Below are positions 33,999 to 46,400 of a stretch of DNA of 64,000 nucleotides, piece by piece. Both the position numbers and the translations under genes were made by a program. Source of the DNA: Plazaster borealis (lineage: Eukaryota; Echinodermata; Asteroidea; Forcipulatida; Labidiasteridae); NCBI GenBank assembly GCA_021014325.1, contig CM037462.1, positions 16,698,135-16,762,134 of the forward strand, written 5' to 3'. Each line of letters opens with the position of its first letter. Position 1 is the stretch's first letter. Below the pieces are notes generated by a model. The model saw only the letters and a program-made list of their open reading frames with translations, ran no database searches and was not told where the DNA came from.

Positions 33999-36091
33999 CC
34001 TCGGAACCGAACTCGGCCTTCGTGAATATTGACCCCCCCTCATAGTATACGTCCCAGGTCTCGGGACTACTTTCTCGACAGTCCAAGCACGTCGTAACTG
34101 CGGACTCACATACGTGATCTTAGTGAGGAGGCCGTGTCCAAAATAATGGATTCGGCCGTGGCTATGGCCGGAACTCCCGCCAAAAAAAGTCATATTCTTC
34201 AATGTTGTCGTTGCAGCCAACGGCCATAGTCCTTTGATTAGAACGTGGCTTGATTTTAATATCTACTAAGATTGTTCATAGTTCCTTTTCATTGGACTCA
34301 TCCCTCGTCTCGGCCTTAACTTCAATGATTCGGAACTTCTCGTCTGCTTGTAGTATATATTTCTTTAGTCCTTGGACTCGGAAATCGTACTATGAGGCAT
34401 TGAATACGATGTAGGCATTAAGGCACGTGTGTCTAGTCTTTTTGACGAGACTCTATGATTGCTGAAAAACTTGCAGCCTTTCAGAGGGACAGACACCGGG
34501 GGCAGACGTACTCTTGTTTGCTTTGATTAAGGAAGAGACGTCAATATTTTTTTCGTCTTCACAAAAAGATGACTTTTCAATTCCTCGCTTCATTGGCTTG
34601 AAAACATCGCTTGGGCTTTTTATCCCACAGGAAAATGAAACTGTGCGTGTGAAGTATTGATTTTGGTGTTATAATAAACCATCAATGTGGTACCATGCTA
34701 ACGGGCTGGCCCGCGTTTGTCTATTAATCTTACTGGACTGGGGCTCTGAGCGTGTGCACGTCGTGCCGTTAGGTCACTCTTCTAGCTGGCGTGTATATAA
34801 CCATCACCAGAGTACAACTAGAAGCACTACAGCTTCCTAAAGGCAAAGATATAAATGCATTTTCTTAGTAATTTAAGACAGTCTACACACTGAAAAGTCA
34901 ACAGAGCCTGGGGTTTGGTCATGTTCCCCGACTTCCTTTAGGGGAGGAGGGTTTAAAGTAAACACTTATCTTTGGGGTTTCTTGAGACGTCGGAAGCTGT
35001 GATGAGGAGAGGGTAAACTTCAACGGGTAATTTCCTTCAGATCGACAGGGGCCTGGTCGTGACATTTCGGATGTCCCCTCGAGTTTAATAAAGATTATCT
35101 CATGGTTAACCCTTGGAGGAGTGCCTCCTCTTCATGTTCCATGGGTCAGAGGATGACATTTGGCGAGCTCGCCTTTGTGAAGGGGGTATGCTGCGGTGGG
35201 ACCGTACCCTCAAGACAGGGACGACGGCTAAAGCAAAATTCCCTTGATGTATACTCCTAAATAAACAATGTAATGTGCAAAAAATATCGGCATCATACTC
35301 AGCGAGCAAAGTCAGAGGAAAATAATCAGACCTAGTATTCTATGAATCATATGTATTTGTTGATTCTATATAGACCTCATTCTTCTTAATTATAATGCAG
35401 CATTGTGAGAAGTGGCGGCCATTTTGAAAAATGGCCGGCAAGGCCATTGCAGGGATACCTTTTCCCGGCTATAAAACCAATTACTGATTTTCAGTCATCG
35501 GCCAGTGATTAATCAATGGCAAATTCAACCGAAACAGTTATTGATTACGACACGTAAACGCCGCCCGCAGGCTATTTCAGAGATGGCGCTATATCTATTG
35601 TTCATGCACCCTGTGGCTACGAGAAAAGGGTGGTTCATTGGTACAAAATACAAGTGTGCCAAAATGATGATTTTACCATGAAGTGCAGACAGTTTTACAC
35701 TCATCTGCTAGACTCTATGCGGTTCTCTTTAATATCAGGCCTATTGATTAAATCAGTTCAACCAACATGTCATAGATGGGGTTTATTTACCCCCGAACAG
35801 ACCTTCAAAATGTGTGACTTTTACATTAACACAGTTGTAAGCCAACCACTGTTATAGATAATGAAATTAAGGCAGTAACTTCAAAGTATCGACAGTAAAG
35901 TGTAAAGGTACACACTGCATTTGAGTTTGGGTCACATGGTTTGGCCAAAGCGACACGTCGAAAAATGACCTTGTTTGTCTGCGAACGTCAAAACAGAATC
36001 TATGGGGTTTATAGCTTTTTCTATTGTAGAGCATGTTAGGAGTATTGATTATATAATGCGCATTTTGAACATATTTCACATTATGTGTGTG
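33999..36091. other. Intergenic, no gene recognised
   Basis: A GGCCGTG-containing imperfect foldback may lie at 34127-34235. No gene is supported elsewhere. Confidence 0.4.
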
Positions 36092-36314
36092 AGCACTCCG
36101 CACTAATGACGTCACTTTTGCTAAAAATGCCCGGCTGTCAGACAAACATTCTACCACTTACGCGATCACCGCATCACCAACGCGCCAAACTGCACGTGGG
36201 TAAACATAAAACCTTCGACACGTACGCGCGCGTATTGTTAGTACAATTTCGCACGTTTGTCTGAGATCCGGGTACTTAGCTTCTTTTTAGCATAATAATA
36301 GTGCGGAGTGTGCT
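36092..36314. repeat. Foldback with AGCACTCCGCACTA ends
   Basis: AGCACTCCGCACTA.. TTGCTAAAAATG at the left is mirrored by CTTTTTAGCAT.. TAGTGCGGAGTGTGCT at the right. Confidence 0.6.
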
Positions 36315-36369
36315 AGGGACCGCGTAATAATAAGTCCCTACGTTTTATTCGAACATTTTGCGGGAACCT

Positions 36370-36587
36370 TTAAGGCCATGTCACACACAGGGCAATTATT
36401 TCAGGCAACTTGGAGGCAACCAACTGCACTGTATGCAAAAGGAACACTTCGGTGGCACAACAGTCTTCTAGCTGTAACTCACTATCCCCAACAAAATATG
36501 AGAAAACTGAAATGTGAATGAAATTTCTTGTTAAAGATTGCCTGGAACTGGTTGCCTGTAAATTGCCTCGTGTGACATGGTCTTTAG
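36370..36587. repeat. Foldback with GGCCATGTCACAC ends
   Basis: TAAGGCCATGTCACACACAG.. TTCAGGCAAC is mirrored by GGTTGCCTGTAAATTGCCTC and GTGTGACATGGTCTTTA. A typical MITE arrangement. Confidence 0.7.
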
Positions 36588-36818
36588 GTATCCACGTGCA
36601 AAGATTTAACGTTAAAAAGGAAACAAAATCCCACGCTTACGTTCGGGTTAGGTCAAAACGTGCGACGTCTGCGCAGTCTAGCCTATAGCGACATTCAAGT
36701 AATATATATATTTTAAACAAAACTCTGAATAATAACAATTTATATTTTTTTGTTAAATGGTGTTTCAAATGATTTATTGTAGTTATATACCTGTTTTTGG
36801 TAAAGAAAATGATTGCTC

Positions 36819-37295
36819 CACACTCTGAAAACTCTCGGGTCAGAGTTCATGTCTGGGTCAGTATGACCCGGAATAGGTGTCGAAATTATCCCAACTCAGT
36901 CAAGCTGACGTAGAAACCGAGTCAAACTAGGTTTTTTTTAAACCAGGTTCTTGGTCAGCCTGATCCAGAAATGGGTCCCCCTCCGACACGAAATCGGGTC
37001 AATGCAACCTCGTCCCCAAGGTGTGTCGAGCATACGAGGTTGACCGCTCTCTCACCCTGGTATTGGATCATTATTGCATATCTAAATTTGTTGGATACGT
37101 ATGCAAATTAAATAGTCTGGCTGTGAACGTGAATACTGTTTACTAGGTTAGACTTTTGTACACCAGTCGTTGTCCAATCAGGGTCCAAGTAAGGAGTTTC
37201 CCTCCCAGGGTTTACTGTTGTAAACATGGTTGGAAATAAAGTAAACCATGGGGACGAGGTTGGGGTCAATGCTTACCACGGAGCTTGTAGAGTGT
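36819..37295. mobile_element. GGGTCA motif-array element, copy E (interrupted)
   Basis: ACACTCTGAAAACTCTCGGG at the left and TTGTAGAGTGTA at the right; GGGTCA/TGACCC inside. It is split by a nested element at 37005-37262 with a 9-10 bp duplication. Confidence 0.75.
37005..37262. mobile_element. MITE with CAACCTCGTCCCCA ends
   Basis: CAACCTCGTCCCCA at the left and TGGGGACGAGGTTG at the right are perfect 14-bp inverted repeats. GGGTCAATG directly precedes (36996-37004) and follows (37263-37271). A 9-bp duplication suggests a Mutator-like family; that is inference from duplication length only. Confidence 0.8.
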
Positions 37296-37660
37296 AATAC
37301 TGTTCTGATAACCTAGATTTTAATCATCCAACTTTAATTTTGTGGGATCAGAATTATTCGGTTATTGATTCAAATCTGGGATTGGGTTGGTCAATCAGGT
37401 GAATTTGACCATTGGGTTATACGTCTTGTTATCTTGACCCGTTTTAGTGTACTATTTACAACCACTGACCATGGCCTGATTTATACACAACAGAATCAAT
37501 TGGATTCCTGTAAATTGCCTCGGATCCGCATCCACCTGTTACTACTCCTAATTCTCTTTATGATGACGACATTCATCCAGCTGGGTGAAAGCAAGTGAGG
37601 AAGGAACTCTGTGGTGAAGACCTGAACTAGGTTCCATGAGTCTGCTGCCCTCACTCCAAG
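37296..37660. other. Intergenic, no gene recognised
   Basis: No supported feature. Confidence 0.4.
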
Positions 37661-37796
37661 GCCGTGTCCGAATTGGCGGCTACAGCTACGGCTACGGCTA
37701 GATTTCCGCGTCTTCATGCGTCGAAGTTTAGGACGTCCTTAGCAAAAATTAGCAACAGTCGTAGCCGTAGCTGTAGCTGCCAATTCAGATTTTGCC
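37661..37796. repeat. GGCTACGGC foldback, copy 4
   Basis: GGCCGTGTCCGAATTGGCGG at the left; GTAGCTGCCAATTCAGATTT at the right. The following 85 bp (to about 37885) match 33862-33945. Confidence 0.8.
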
Positions 37797-37885
37797 TAAC
37801 ATGTTGTGCCGGTGGCTCCTTTATGTGTGGTGCCAACCTCATAAACGAGGAAAAGCCATAGGGCGTGGTGTTTGTAGGTCAGGGG

Positions 37886-38054
37886 GGTGTTATAAATATA
37901 CCCCACATCCGATATATCTCCGTCTCCAACAACCCGTAACCCCTACCCAAAATGTGGATAAAGCACATGTATTATGCATGTTTAGGTCAAATTATAGAGA
38001 TATTAAGGGAACAAAACTTGGAATCAGAGGACGCACCACGCCAGCTGGTCGGCC
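37886..38054. other. Intergenic, nothing recognised
   Basis: No supported feature. Confidence 0.3.
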
Positions 38055-38190
38055 CAGAGCCGTATATTGAGAGACAACTTGCGATTAGAAGCCATTTTGT
38101 TTAAAATAAATTGATTGGCCCTCACAGGGTGCCAGACTAGACTGCGCATTTGGACTGAAAATGGCGTCCAGCAACCACGTGACCAAAGAA
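38055..38190. repeat. Half copy of the TATTGAGAGA foldback
   Basis: GAGCCGTATATTGAGAGACA and TTAGAAGCCATTTTGTTT match one arm of the complete element at 52565-52750, including a GGTGCCAGACTAGACTG block. Confidence 0.6.
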
Positions 38191-38627
38191 AACTGTTCCC
38201 TCTATGGCCAAGTCCTATAAAGTTAAGACAAGAAAGTCCATGACTTTGAAGATTACATGAGATCATCAGGACGTGCAAAGAAGTATGGCTTGGTATTAGA
38301 GTATAACTATACCGTTATTAGTTGAAACTAATACGAAAGTCCCAGTCGTATCAAAGCACTGCAGAAGAAACAATTATTTTAACCCTCTAAATCCAGCACC
38401 ACCCAAAACTGCTGAAAAACTAGAGATACGTCCAGAATCGTGGTTGAAAATGTACCGCAGCCTTATTATTGTTCGTACAAAATCCTCATTTTGGGTTTCC
38501 TTTATTAACAGCTTTTTTCGTCATTTTCGGTTTCCTTTATTCAGCTTTTTTTATGTTCAGAAGTAATAGCTCCTAAAAGAATTGTCTTTTTGTAACGGCT
38601 ATTGTTATGGTTTAAATGGCTTATAGA

Positions 38628-38945
38628 TAGCTCAGTTGGTAGAGCGCTGGCACGTTAAACCGGAGGTCGTCGTCGGTTCAAATCCCGCTCTCGTCAATTT
38701 GTCTTTGTTCAACCCCAAATCATTTAAAATGTACCCAGTCAGTTTCCCTTGTGGTTTATTATTTGATAGTGGATTCACTTCTCGAATTTGCAGAGAAACA
38801 GTCAGATTCTCTGATGGAGATAGTGAGTGCAGTCCAGGTTTGGGAGCAAAAATGAGAAAAGGTGCGACTTGATGCAAACCCCTAAATTATTAAAAATGTC
38901 AAATTTAGCCAGTCAGTTTCCCCTGTGGTTTAATAAGGTTAATAA
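38628..38945 (+). repeat. tRNA-like SINE, tRNA-Asn(GTT)-type head
   Basis: ATAGCTCAGTTGGTAGAGCG (A box), GCACGTTAAACCGG (anticodon position GTT) and CGGTTCAAATCCC (B box). The loop base before the anticodon is C and the arms mispair, so this is a SINE head, not a tRNA gene. The body holds a repeated CCAGTCAGTTTCCC(T/C)TGTGG motif. Confidence 0.6.
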
Positions 38946-39944
38946 CAATAGTGAACACACAATGACCACTCAATAGCTTTTGATGGCATCAATAATTGCC
39001 CATAACAATTTACTGCCGAGGCATTTTCTTTGTGTGTATATTAAACCGTCACGATGAAAGAATATTGTTTTTTAATATTTATTATTTAGTGGAACAAAAG
39101 TGACTTCGGCAGTATTTTTTAATAGCTCATTGTTGATATTATAAGAGCTAATGATTCATCCTTTTAATTAGCGTTAACAGGTCAACTGTGAAGGCAGGAT
39201 ATTAAAAAAGGGCGCTTTGAAGTTTTAATAAACGCTTGTCTTTTGATGAATTGATCAACTTGTGACAATTAATTTTTGATCTTCATATTTTTAGACCTTT
39301 TTAAAACACTGATGAGTGTTCCCTCCGACTGCATTATATAAGGTTTGGCGGCGCAACTATGAACAATAGTGGTGACATTTCAAGGCCATTATTTCGAAAC
39401 CCACAGCTTCGGTTTTAGACTTGTGGACAAGTCGTTAAATGTCTGTCGCGGTGATAGCAAAACGGCTCTCTCGCAACTATCTCGCGAGAGGGCTGCTGTC
39501 GTGACTTACGGTCTCATAGACTACTTCGCAATTAATACTCAATTATTCCGTGTCGATCTTGGCCATTAACCAGTATAAATACAATCGATTGGATTATAAT
39601 GTTTGGCCATCATTCTTTAGTAACAACTCTTGATGTGCCTACACTGTCAGAGTCCATGGTATTTTCCCTCCAGCCTCGGTTTGGTTACATTAGATTGAGT
39701 GGGGGGAGGGGAGGACCAAGAAGACCTCTATAAGGGCTGCTTTTGTCAAAAATTATTTGTATATGCAAATGAAGGGATTTTGACATTATTTTTAGCCGGT
39801 TTGAATTTGGATTTGAGAAATTTCACATGTATGTGGGTGGTTCTTTCTGGGATTAAAAATCTGAAAATTTCAACTAAAGTACGGCCAACGAACAGAAAAT
39901 GTCACATTAAGACTCAAACTATGATTTTCAATCTTCTAACAGCT
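38946..39944. other. Upstream intergenic, no gene recognised
   Basis: A short CCTCCAGCCTCGGTTTGG match to the dispersed repeat is at 39668. No gene supported. Confidence 0.4.
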
Positions 39945-40193
39945 GGGCCCAATTTCCTAGAGCTGCTAAGCACAACAATTTGCTTAGCATGAAATTTCTT
40001 CCTTGATAAAAACAGGATTAGGCCTACCAACCAAATTTCCATGTGTTGCATATTGCTTGTTACTGGTATTCAGCTGTTGTTTGCTTATCCTGAAAATCAC
40101 GTGGAAAGTTGGTTGGTAATCCTGTTTTTATCAAGGAAGAAATTTCATGCTAAGCAAAGTGTTGTGCTTAGCAGCTCTTCGAAATTGGGCCCT
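39945..40193. repeat. GGGCCC foldback just upstream of GET3
   Basis: GGGCCCAATTTC.. GCTGCTAAGCACAAC is mirrored by GTTGTGCTTAGCAGC.. GAAATTGGGCCC. Inner arms (ATGAAATTTCTTCCTTGATA) are nearly perfect, so the whole 249 bp can fold. It lies about 90 bp before the TATA-like box. Confidence 0.85.
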
Positions 40194-40278
40194 GATTAGA
40201 GACTCTTGAATAATTGTTTTCACTGTGAGGACAACAGGCAGTGTTGGTGCAGAACCATAAAATTCGAGAGAGGCTGAG

Positions 40279-40294
40279 CCAATAATTATAAATA
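40279..40294 (+). promoter_or_regulatory. Candidate GET3 core promoter (CCAAT and TATAAATA)
   Basis: CCAAT at 40279-40283 and TATAAATA at 40287-40294, 44 bp before the ATG. Usual TATA-to-start spacing would put transcription start near 40320, leaving a very short leader. CCAAT so close to TATA is atypical, so one of the two may be chance. Confidence 0.4.
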
Positions 40295-40337
40295 CCGCCC
40301 TCTTTTGATAAAGTTGTCCAAATTAGTTGAAATCAAG

Positions 40338-40465
40338 ATGGCAACCCACAGTGAGGAAGATGACTTGCTCTCCTTCGAACCTTCTTTACGGAATATTATC
40401 GACCAGACTTCTTTGAAATGGGTTTTTGTTGGAGGAAAAGGAGGAGTAGGAAAGACAACATGCAG
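40338..40465 (+). CDS. GET3: GET3 exon 1 (start, P-loop)
   Basis: Encodes residues 1-42 and two bases of Ser43. ATG in context ATCAAGATGG. Donor GTATGT. Contains the P-loop. Confidence 0.95.
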
Positions 40466-43400
40466 GTATGTTTTAATAATTTGATTCGTTGATTTTAAAA
40501 ATATTATAATCAGCGTTTATGTCGTCAGTTTTGTTACACGTCATTATTATTTTTGTATGGGGATGGCATACACAGTTTACGCACGTGACATAGAAATAGA
40601 ATCACATGCACAGTTTGCACGTCCGTACATGTAGGTACGGTACGGTAGAGAGCAGGATGGGCGTAGGCTTAAAATACAAATATTATATTACCATTACAAA
40701 CAGTCACAGTGTGGAAGAGGGAAGAGATGTCGAAACGGACCGCCACTTGGCTAAAATTCCATATCCGGCCGCCAATTTATCTCCCTTTAATTAATTTATT
40801 TAGGTAAAATTATATTCTTCCTTACCTGTCCAGTTGACAGAATGTACACAAACTACAAAGAAAAAGACTAAAGAGGCACAGGCACTCACATGAAGAACAA
40901 TTACAAAGAGTCAAAATCATTAAAAATAATCCATTGTCGGGTCTATGGTGGTCTTGACATACTTCTACTCTAGAAACTATAAGAACGGGGAGCCTTATAG
41001 TTTCTAGAACTTAGAAGTAGTCTTGATTATGCTGCTCGCTACACTCCTGTTTAGTTTCTTTGGGCATGAGTGCGCGCAAGTTCTGTCCGCCTAATGAAAT
41101 GTGCGCTTGAATTTTCCTTTTTAAAGGTCAAAATTTTGCGTTTTAGCTACCAATTCCTCAAGAGGACTGAAAAAGGGGAATTGAGTCCAACATCCAGTAA
41201 CAAATCTAATAAATCCCTTAGAAAGTGGCGGCCGGATACGGATATTTTTCCTTTTTGGAGTAAAACTATAAAATTGTAAAAATGCTGCATCCCACCCAAA
41301 CTTTGTAAACTAAGGGATTTTTTTTTTTAGTTTTGAATTTTACTTCCGTTTTTTTAAAAATACCTCTTGATTGAGAGTCCAGTCGAGGAATTGGTAGCTT
41401 AAACTTTAATTTTTGCCCTATAAAAATAAGAGCAGCGTTCTCGCTTAACAGTGGTCCTCTGGCCAAATGTCTGGCCAAATGCCTTATCCACTTCATTCTG
41501 AAGCCATTTGGTTTGTTGATGCATCATGTGGCCCATCCCCATATGACGCATCATAAAAGCAAGTGTTTTTTGAATGAAGCTGTTAAATGCATCTAAACGC
41601 GACTGTAGATTCTTCATTGCCACAGTTGACGTTATTAACCTGGTCCTAATTTTATAGAGCTGCTTAAGCACAATTAACACTACAAGATTATGCTTTCCAG
41701 AACAACGTTTCCAGCCAAAATACTATCTCACATCTGTGACTGGTATCCTGCTTATTTTTGCGTAGCAGAAAAATTTTGTAATTGTTATGAGTTGATGAAA
41801 AACAAAATCAGTGGATGGTTTTTGTAGAAACTGACAAAATACACAGTTTTTATTCAATATTATTTAACATTTCTTAATTCTTGTTTTTTTTTCTTTCCAG
41901 CTGCAGTCTAGCTGTTCAGCTTTCAATGCACCGTGACTCCGTTCTCATTATATCAACGGATCCTGCTCATAACATCTCAGATACTTTTGATCAGAAGTTT
42001 TCCAAGGTGCCAACAGCAGTTCGTGGTTACACCAACCTCTTCGCCATGGAGATTGATCCAAACCTCGGTATCGGAGAGCTGCCGGACGATTACTTTGATG
42101 ATGACAGTGAGGGCTTCTCAATAATCTACCCTTGTTCGATCCTTTGAGCCCTAAACCAGGGCTTGAAATACCCACTGGAGCACTGGTCTGGATTCCTGTA
42201 ATGTTACCCTTAGGGAAATAGCATTACAACCAAACCTGCAACTCGGTGTTTTTCAAAACATGCACCAAATGGGGTGTTGTGGTGGAGCGGTCAAGTGCAC
42301 TGGACTCAAACTCTTTGTTTCTTTTTAGCAGAGTTTGGGTTCGAGTCCTGGTCTTGACACTTGTGTCCTTAAGCAAGACACTTAACCATTATTGCTGAAT
42401 CCTTTGGATGGGATATAAAGCCGTTGGTCCTGTGTGCTGGGTAACTCATGTAAAAGAACCCAGTATACTTATCGTTAACCCTTTCAGCCCCAAGTTCTTT
42501 TGACATAAACAACCGCTGTGGCCCACGTTGTTTGACCACTCAAGCGTGAAGCACACATTCTCACACAACAGGAAGCTTGTGTTCAAAGTTCGATTTTTTC
42601 ATACAATTTAAAAATCATTGAAATCAGCCAATATTTGTCCAAGTTCTTGGTGTTTGTTTCCCAAGTGTGTTCTGTAAATCCAAACACTTTTTTGCACACA
42701 ACCATATGGCGCTCTGTAGGTGTTTGTCATTTCGGATCTTTCCACTCCAATTTGAAGTGATTGCATAATAGCAACCCTATTATTTTTAACCACCGTTGGA
42801 AAGATCCGATCTTTCTCTTTCCAATGATGGTAAGCTTTGGTATGGAAGGTGAACATGGACAAAACTACAGCTTTTTAACAAATGGCCTTTGTGCTCAGGC
42901 TTGAGTGCTTTTTTGTGTGTAATCTTGGGCGACTATAGTCGCCATTGGGGCTCAAGCAGGGTATAGTGCACAGTCGACTAAAGTCGCCATTGGGGCTGAA
43001 AGGGTTAAGAGAAGGAGTTTGCCCTAATATTTTCTGGTATGGTCGGCTGCAGATTGCGCCCCAGCACCTTGTAAACCGTTCCAGGGTACTACATGTATGT
43101 AATTAAATGGGTCTTATATTTTCAACTTGGCTAAAAAAATGGCTAAAAGATGCACAGCTTGTAGAAAAAATAATGGCCACGACACGCCAATGCTTCTTTG
43201 ATTCCACCACTATACTGAGCAATCTATATTTGCAGAAAAATATTTTTATCCATGTGTGACCAATATGAGTTATTCACAGAATAATAAGTTTTCAGGAACT
43301 CGGAGCTTGATTTTGTTTTAATTTGATGTTTCTACAGGTCCGTGGGCTGTTGGGAAGCAGTTAATGCAGGAGCTTATGGGAGCTTTTCCTGGTATTGACG

Positions 43401-46400
43401 AGGCAGTCAGTTTTGCTGAAGTCATGAAGTAAGTCTCATTCCCATTCCTAAACATCTAAATAAAAAATGATGAACTTCAAACTAACAAGTTTAGCATTTA
43501 ATTTGTATTTTCAGGTTATTTTTGGCTGTTTCTAGTGAAAGTAACAATCTTGTTTCCGAGCTGTAACTATTGTACTTTTTTTTTTATAGATTGGTGAAGA
43601 ATATGAATTTCTCTGTGGTTGTGTTTGACACTGCACCAACAGGACACACGCTGAGATTACTTTCATTCCCAGCTCTAGCAGAGAAAGGTCTTAGTAAACT
43701 ACTACAACTCAAGAACCAGTTCAACCCATTCATCCAACAGGTATGCCTTAGAAGATCTTTTATTATTATATGCTTCCGGTAGTGAAACCAAGGATGCCTC
43801 ATAAATGAACTTAACCACTGTAGCTTGCAAGCCTGAGGAAACCTGTAAACAAGGGTGCTTGCTATGTCAACCAGAAACACTGGGATTAACCCGTACTCAC
43901 TCCACGATAAGTTCTGGATTATTTGACATGCACTACCAATCCTAGTACATGGGACCTATGGCTTAATGTCCCATCCGAAGGACAAAGCAATTATGGTAAA
44001 TTATCTTGCTCAAGGACACAAGTGCGAAAACCGGGACTTGAACCCACACTCTGCTTATCAGAAACACTACAGTTTGAGTATTGTGCTCTGCCAAATGAAC
44101 AAAAATAATAATACTGTAAAAGTGCTTTGAGTGGCCTACTTGACTTAAAAAAAGCACACAGTAAATACACACCCTATTATTATTACTATTAAGAAAACAT
44201 CTCAACGAAACATCTTTGATAAAAGTCAGGCCGTATTTTTGTCTAGAGATTACTTGTTAGTAGAACAGACAACTGTGGGTGTCATGGCCGAGCGGTTTAG
44301 TGCATTGTATTCGAGTCTGGTTGCAAAGTCATCAGGATGTGGGTTCGAATCCAAGTCATGACATGACACTAATTGCTCCTCTTCACCTAGGGGTAAATGG
44401 GTACCTGTGAGGGCAGAGATGGTTGTGTTTGAATATAGCTTGGTGCTCTGCATACTTGGCAGCACAGGCTTTATACTCCCAAAGGAGCTGAGATGGTTTA
44501 AGGATTTGAACAAATGGCCCAGTGACCAGGGGTAATAATGTTGGAGCGCCATGAGCATCACTGAGTGACGAATTTGAGCACTATATAATGAGAAGCCACT
44601 ATAATTACAACTCATAGTGCTCAATTGTTTTGAATTTATAGATTGGAGGCATGCTTGGTTTGCCAGACATCAGCGCCAATGAGGTACTGGGTAAACTAGA
44701 AGACACTGTTCCCGTTATTAAGAACGTCAAGGAAGCCTTCAACGATCCAGTAAGTCAAACTTTTGATTGATAGGTAAATAGATGCCATTACCCTTACCTT
44801 ACAAAGCCCTTCTACATACATCCAGAAAGACTGAGGGCTGTAGGCCCACATAACATTTGCTTACACTTGACCAGGCATTCCAATCTTATCTAAGTCCAAA
44901 CAACTTAGTGCGGAGTGACATAGGAGAGGAGAATATTGGAAGATTGAGGTCACCTGTAGGCAAAAAGGCCAAGGGAGTAAAGGTTTTAGGGGATAAGTGA
45001 AGAAGGGTTAGGATTAGATGATTTTTACACCTTCCTCCCCCTTACCCCAATCCCAATTTCTTGTCTGAATATAAAATATGTATTAAATGTCCCAGTGTTT
45101 GGAATAGTTTCATTTTGAAAACTTTTGTAATTTGCTCATTCAGGATCCCTTGTTGTTCTGAAATGGAACGGTCCCCCCTTGTTCTGCAATGGAATGGTCC
45201 CCTCCCTCCCCACAGTGGACTAAGTAGACAATTCCACTTGGGGGTAGGGGGCAGGTGGGGACAAAGAAATAATTGGAAGGGGGCCTTTATTAGGGCTCAA
45301 ATTTCACACTGGACCGCAGGCCCGAGGCCAGTGATTTTAGCCCCGGGCCAGAAAACTCATAACCTAGCAAGTCCGACAGTCTTGTGTTTTTCAATTGAAT
45401 AATAATACCTCAATGTGTAATATCCTTAACAGAAAGAAATTATTTTCAAATGTTGACTTTGAGTCTGGTAATACAATTCCGTTCAGTATCAAAATGTACT
45501 AACCCATAACACTATTTGCAAGAAGTGTAAGACATACACATACTTTGTATTATTAGATGAGGGTTCTGGGTTAGAAAATGTTAACTTCCTGAGCATGCGC
45601 AGCCTGAACGCAGCACGCACAAACTGGAAATACAAGAACTTCCCATCATGGGCCCGTTTCATTTCATTTATTAGGATTGCTTGGGTATAAAGTTCACAGA
45701 CTGATTTGAATAAAGGTTTTGGGGTTTTTTCATTGGTTTTTGTACAGTAAAAAAACATATTTTGTTTATATTTCTTAGAGTGGGGGTTGGGGATGCTCAA
45801 GACCCCCCCTGCCCCCTTCTGGTTTTACCACTGCTCTCCTCTAAGACTCTTTGAACAGCTTGGTTTGGTCGTTGGACATAGTTTAATCCCTGTCCTCAAT
45901 TTCCCTCTCTTAAGTTAGTGTCATAATTAACAAAATGCTTGGAGTACTGTTGTTTGTGTCTGCTGCCCTCTGTTGTTCAGTTCAAGCACAGTCTCATATT
46001 ATGGCATTCTTCGGTTGAGATAGGGTTCCTTTGATATTAAATATAGTATTCGACATTTTGATACTAGGTCAGGAATATTATTTCTTACATTTTCTCTCGA
46101 GTTGAAGCTCCTTGTGCCCCATGTTGCATTCACCTAAAATGGATTCACATTAAATTTGTGAAGCCCCATTCATATAAACATCATTTTTTTTTGCAACAAT
46201 TCTGGCAATTCTTAATGGGTTTTTTCTGCTATGCAAATAAACAGTGCTTAAATATTTTGTATTAAAGATTTATTTATGATAAACAGTCTTTTTGAACAGT
46301 TAAAAATAAGAAGTTTTTTTTCCAAAGAATTCATCATCAAATATTCACAGGGTGCTCCCAAGGATTTTTCAAAACACGGGGGCATTCTGGACCCAAAATT

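Larger units (their letters stand above)
40466..41900 (+). other. GET3 intron 1
   Basis: 1435 bp. Holds a 62-bp foldback at 40958-41019, an inverted repeat spanning about 41126-41420 (arms AGCTACCAATTCCTC and GAGGAATTGGTAGCT) and a truncated GGGCCC-type foldback at 41641-41775. Acceptor TTCTTTCCAG. Confidence 0.85.

Noticed and set aside
33858..34220. 120-codon minus-strand open frame
   Set aside because: It runs through foldback repeat copies and shared repeat flank.
38628..38700. Genuine tRNA-Asn gene
   Set aside because: C instead of T before the anticodon, poor arm pairing and a SINE-like body after it.
42107..42147. Exon 2 reading on to a stop, giving a truncated GET3
   Set aside because: A GTGAGG donor at 42107 joins exon 3 in frame and restores full alignment; the extension has no similarity to the family.
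44250..44624. 124-codon minus-strand open frame
   Set aside because: Covers the reverse strand of a tRNA-derived SINE.
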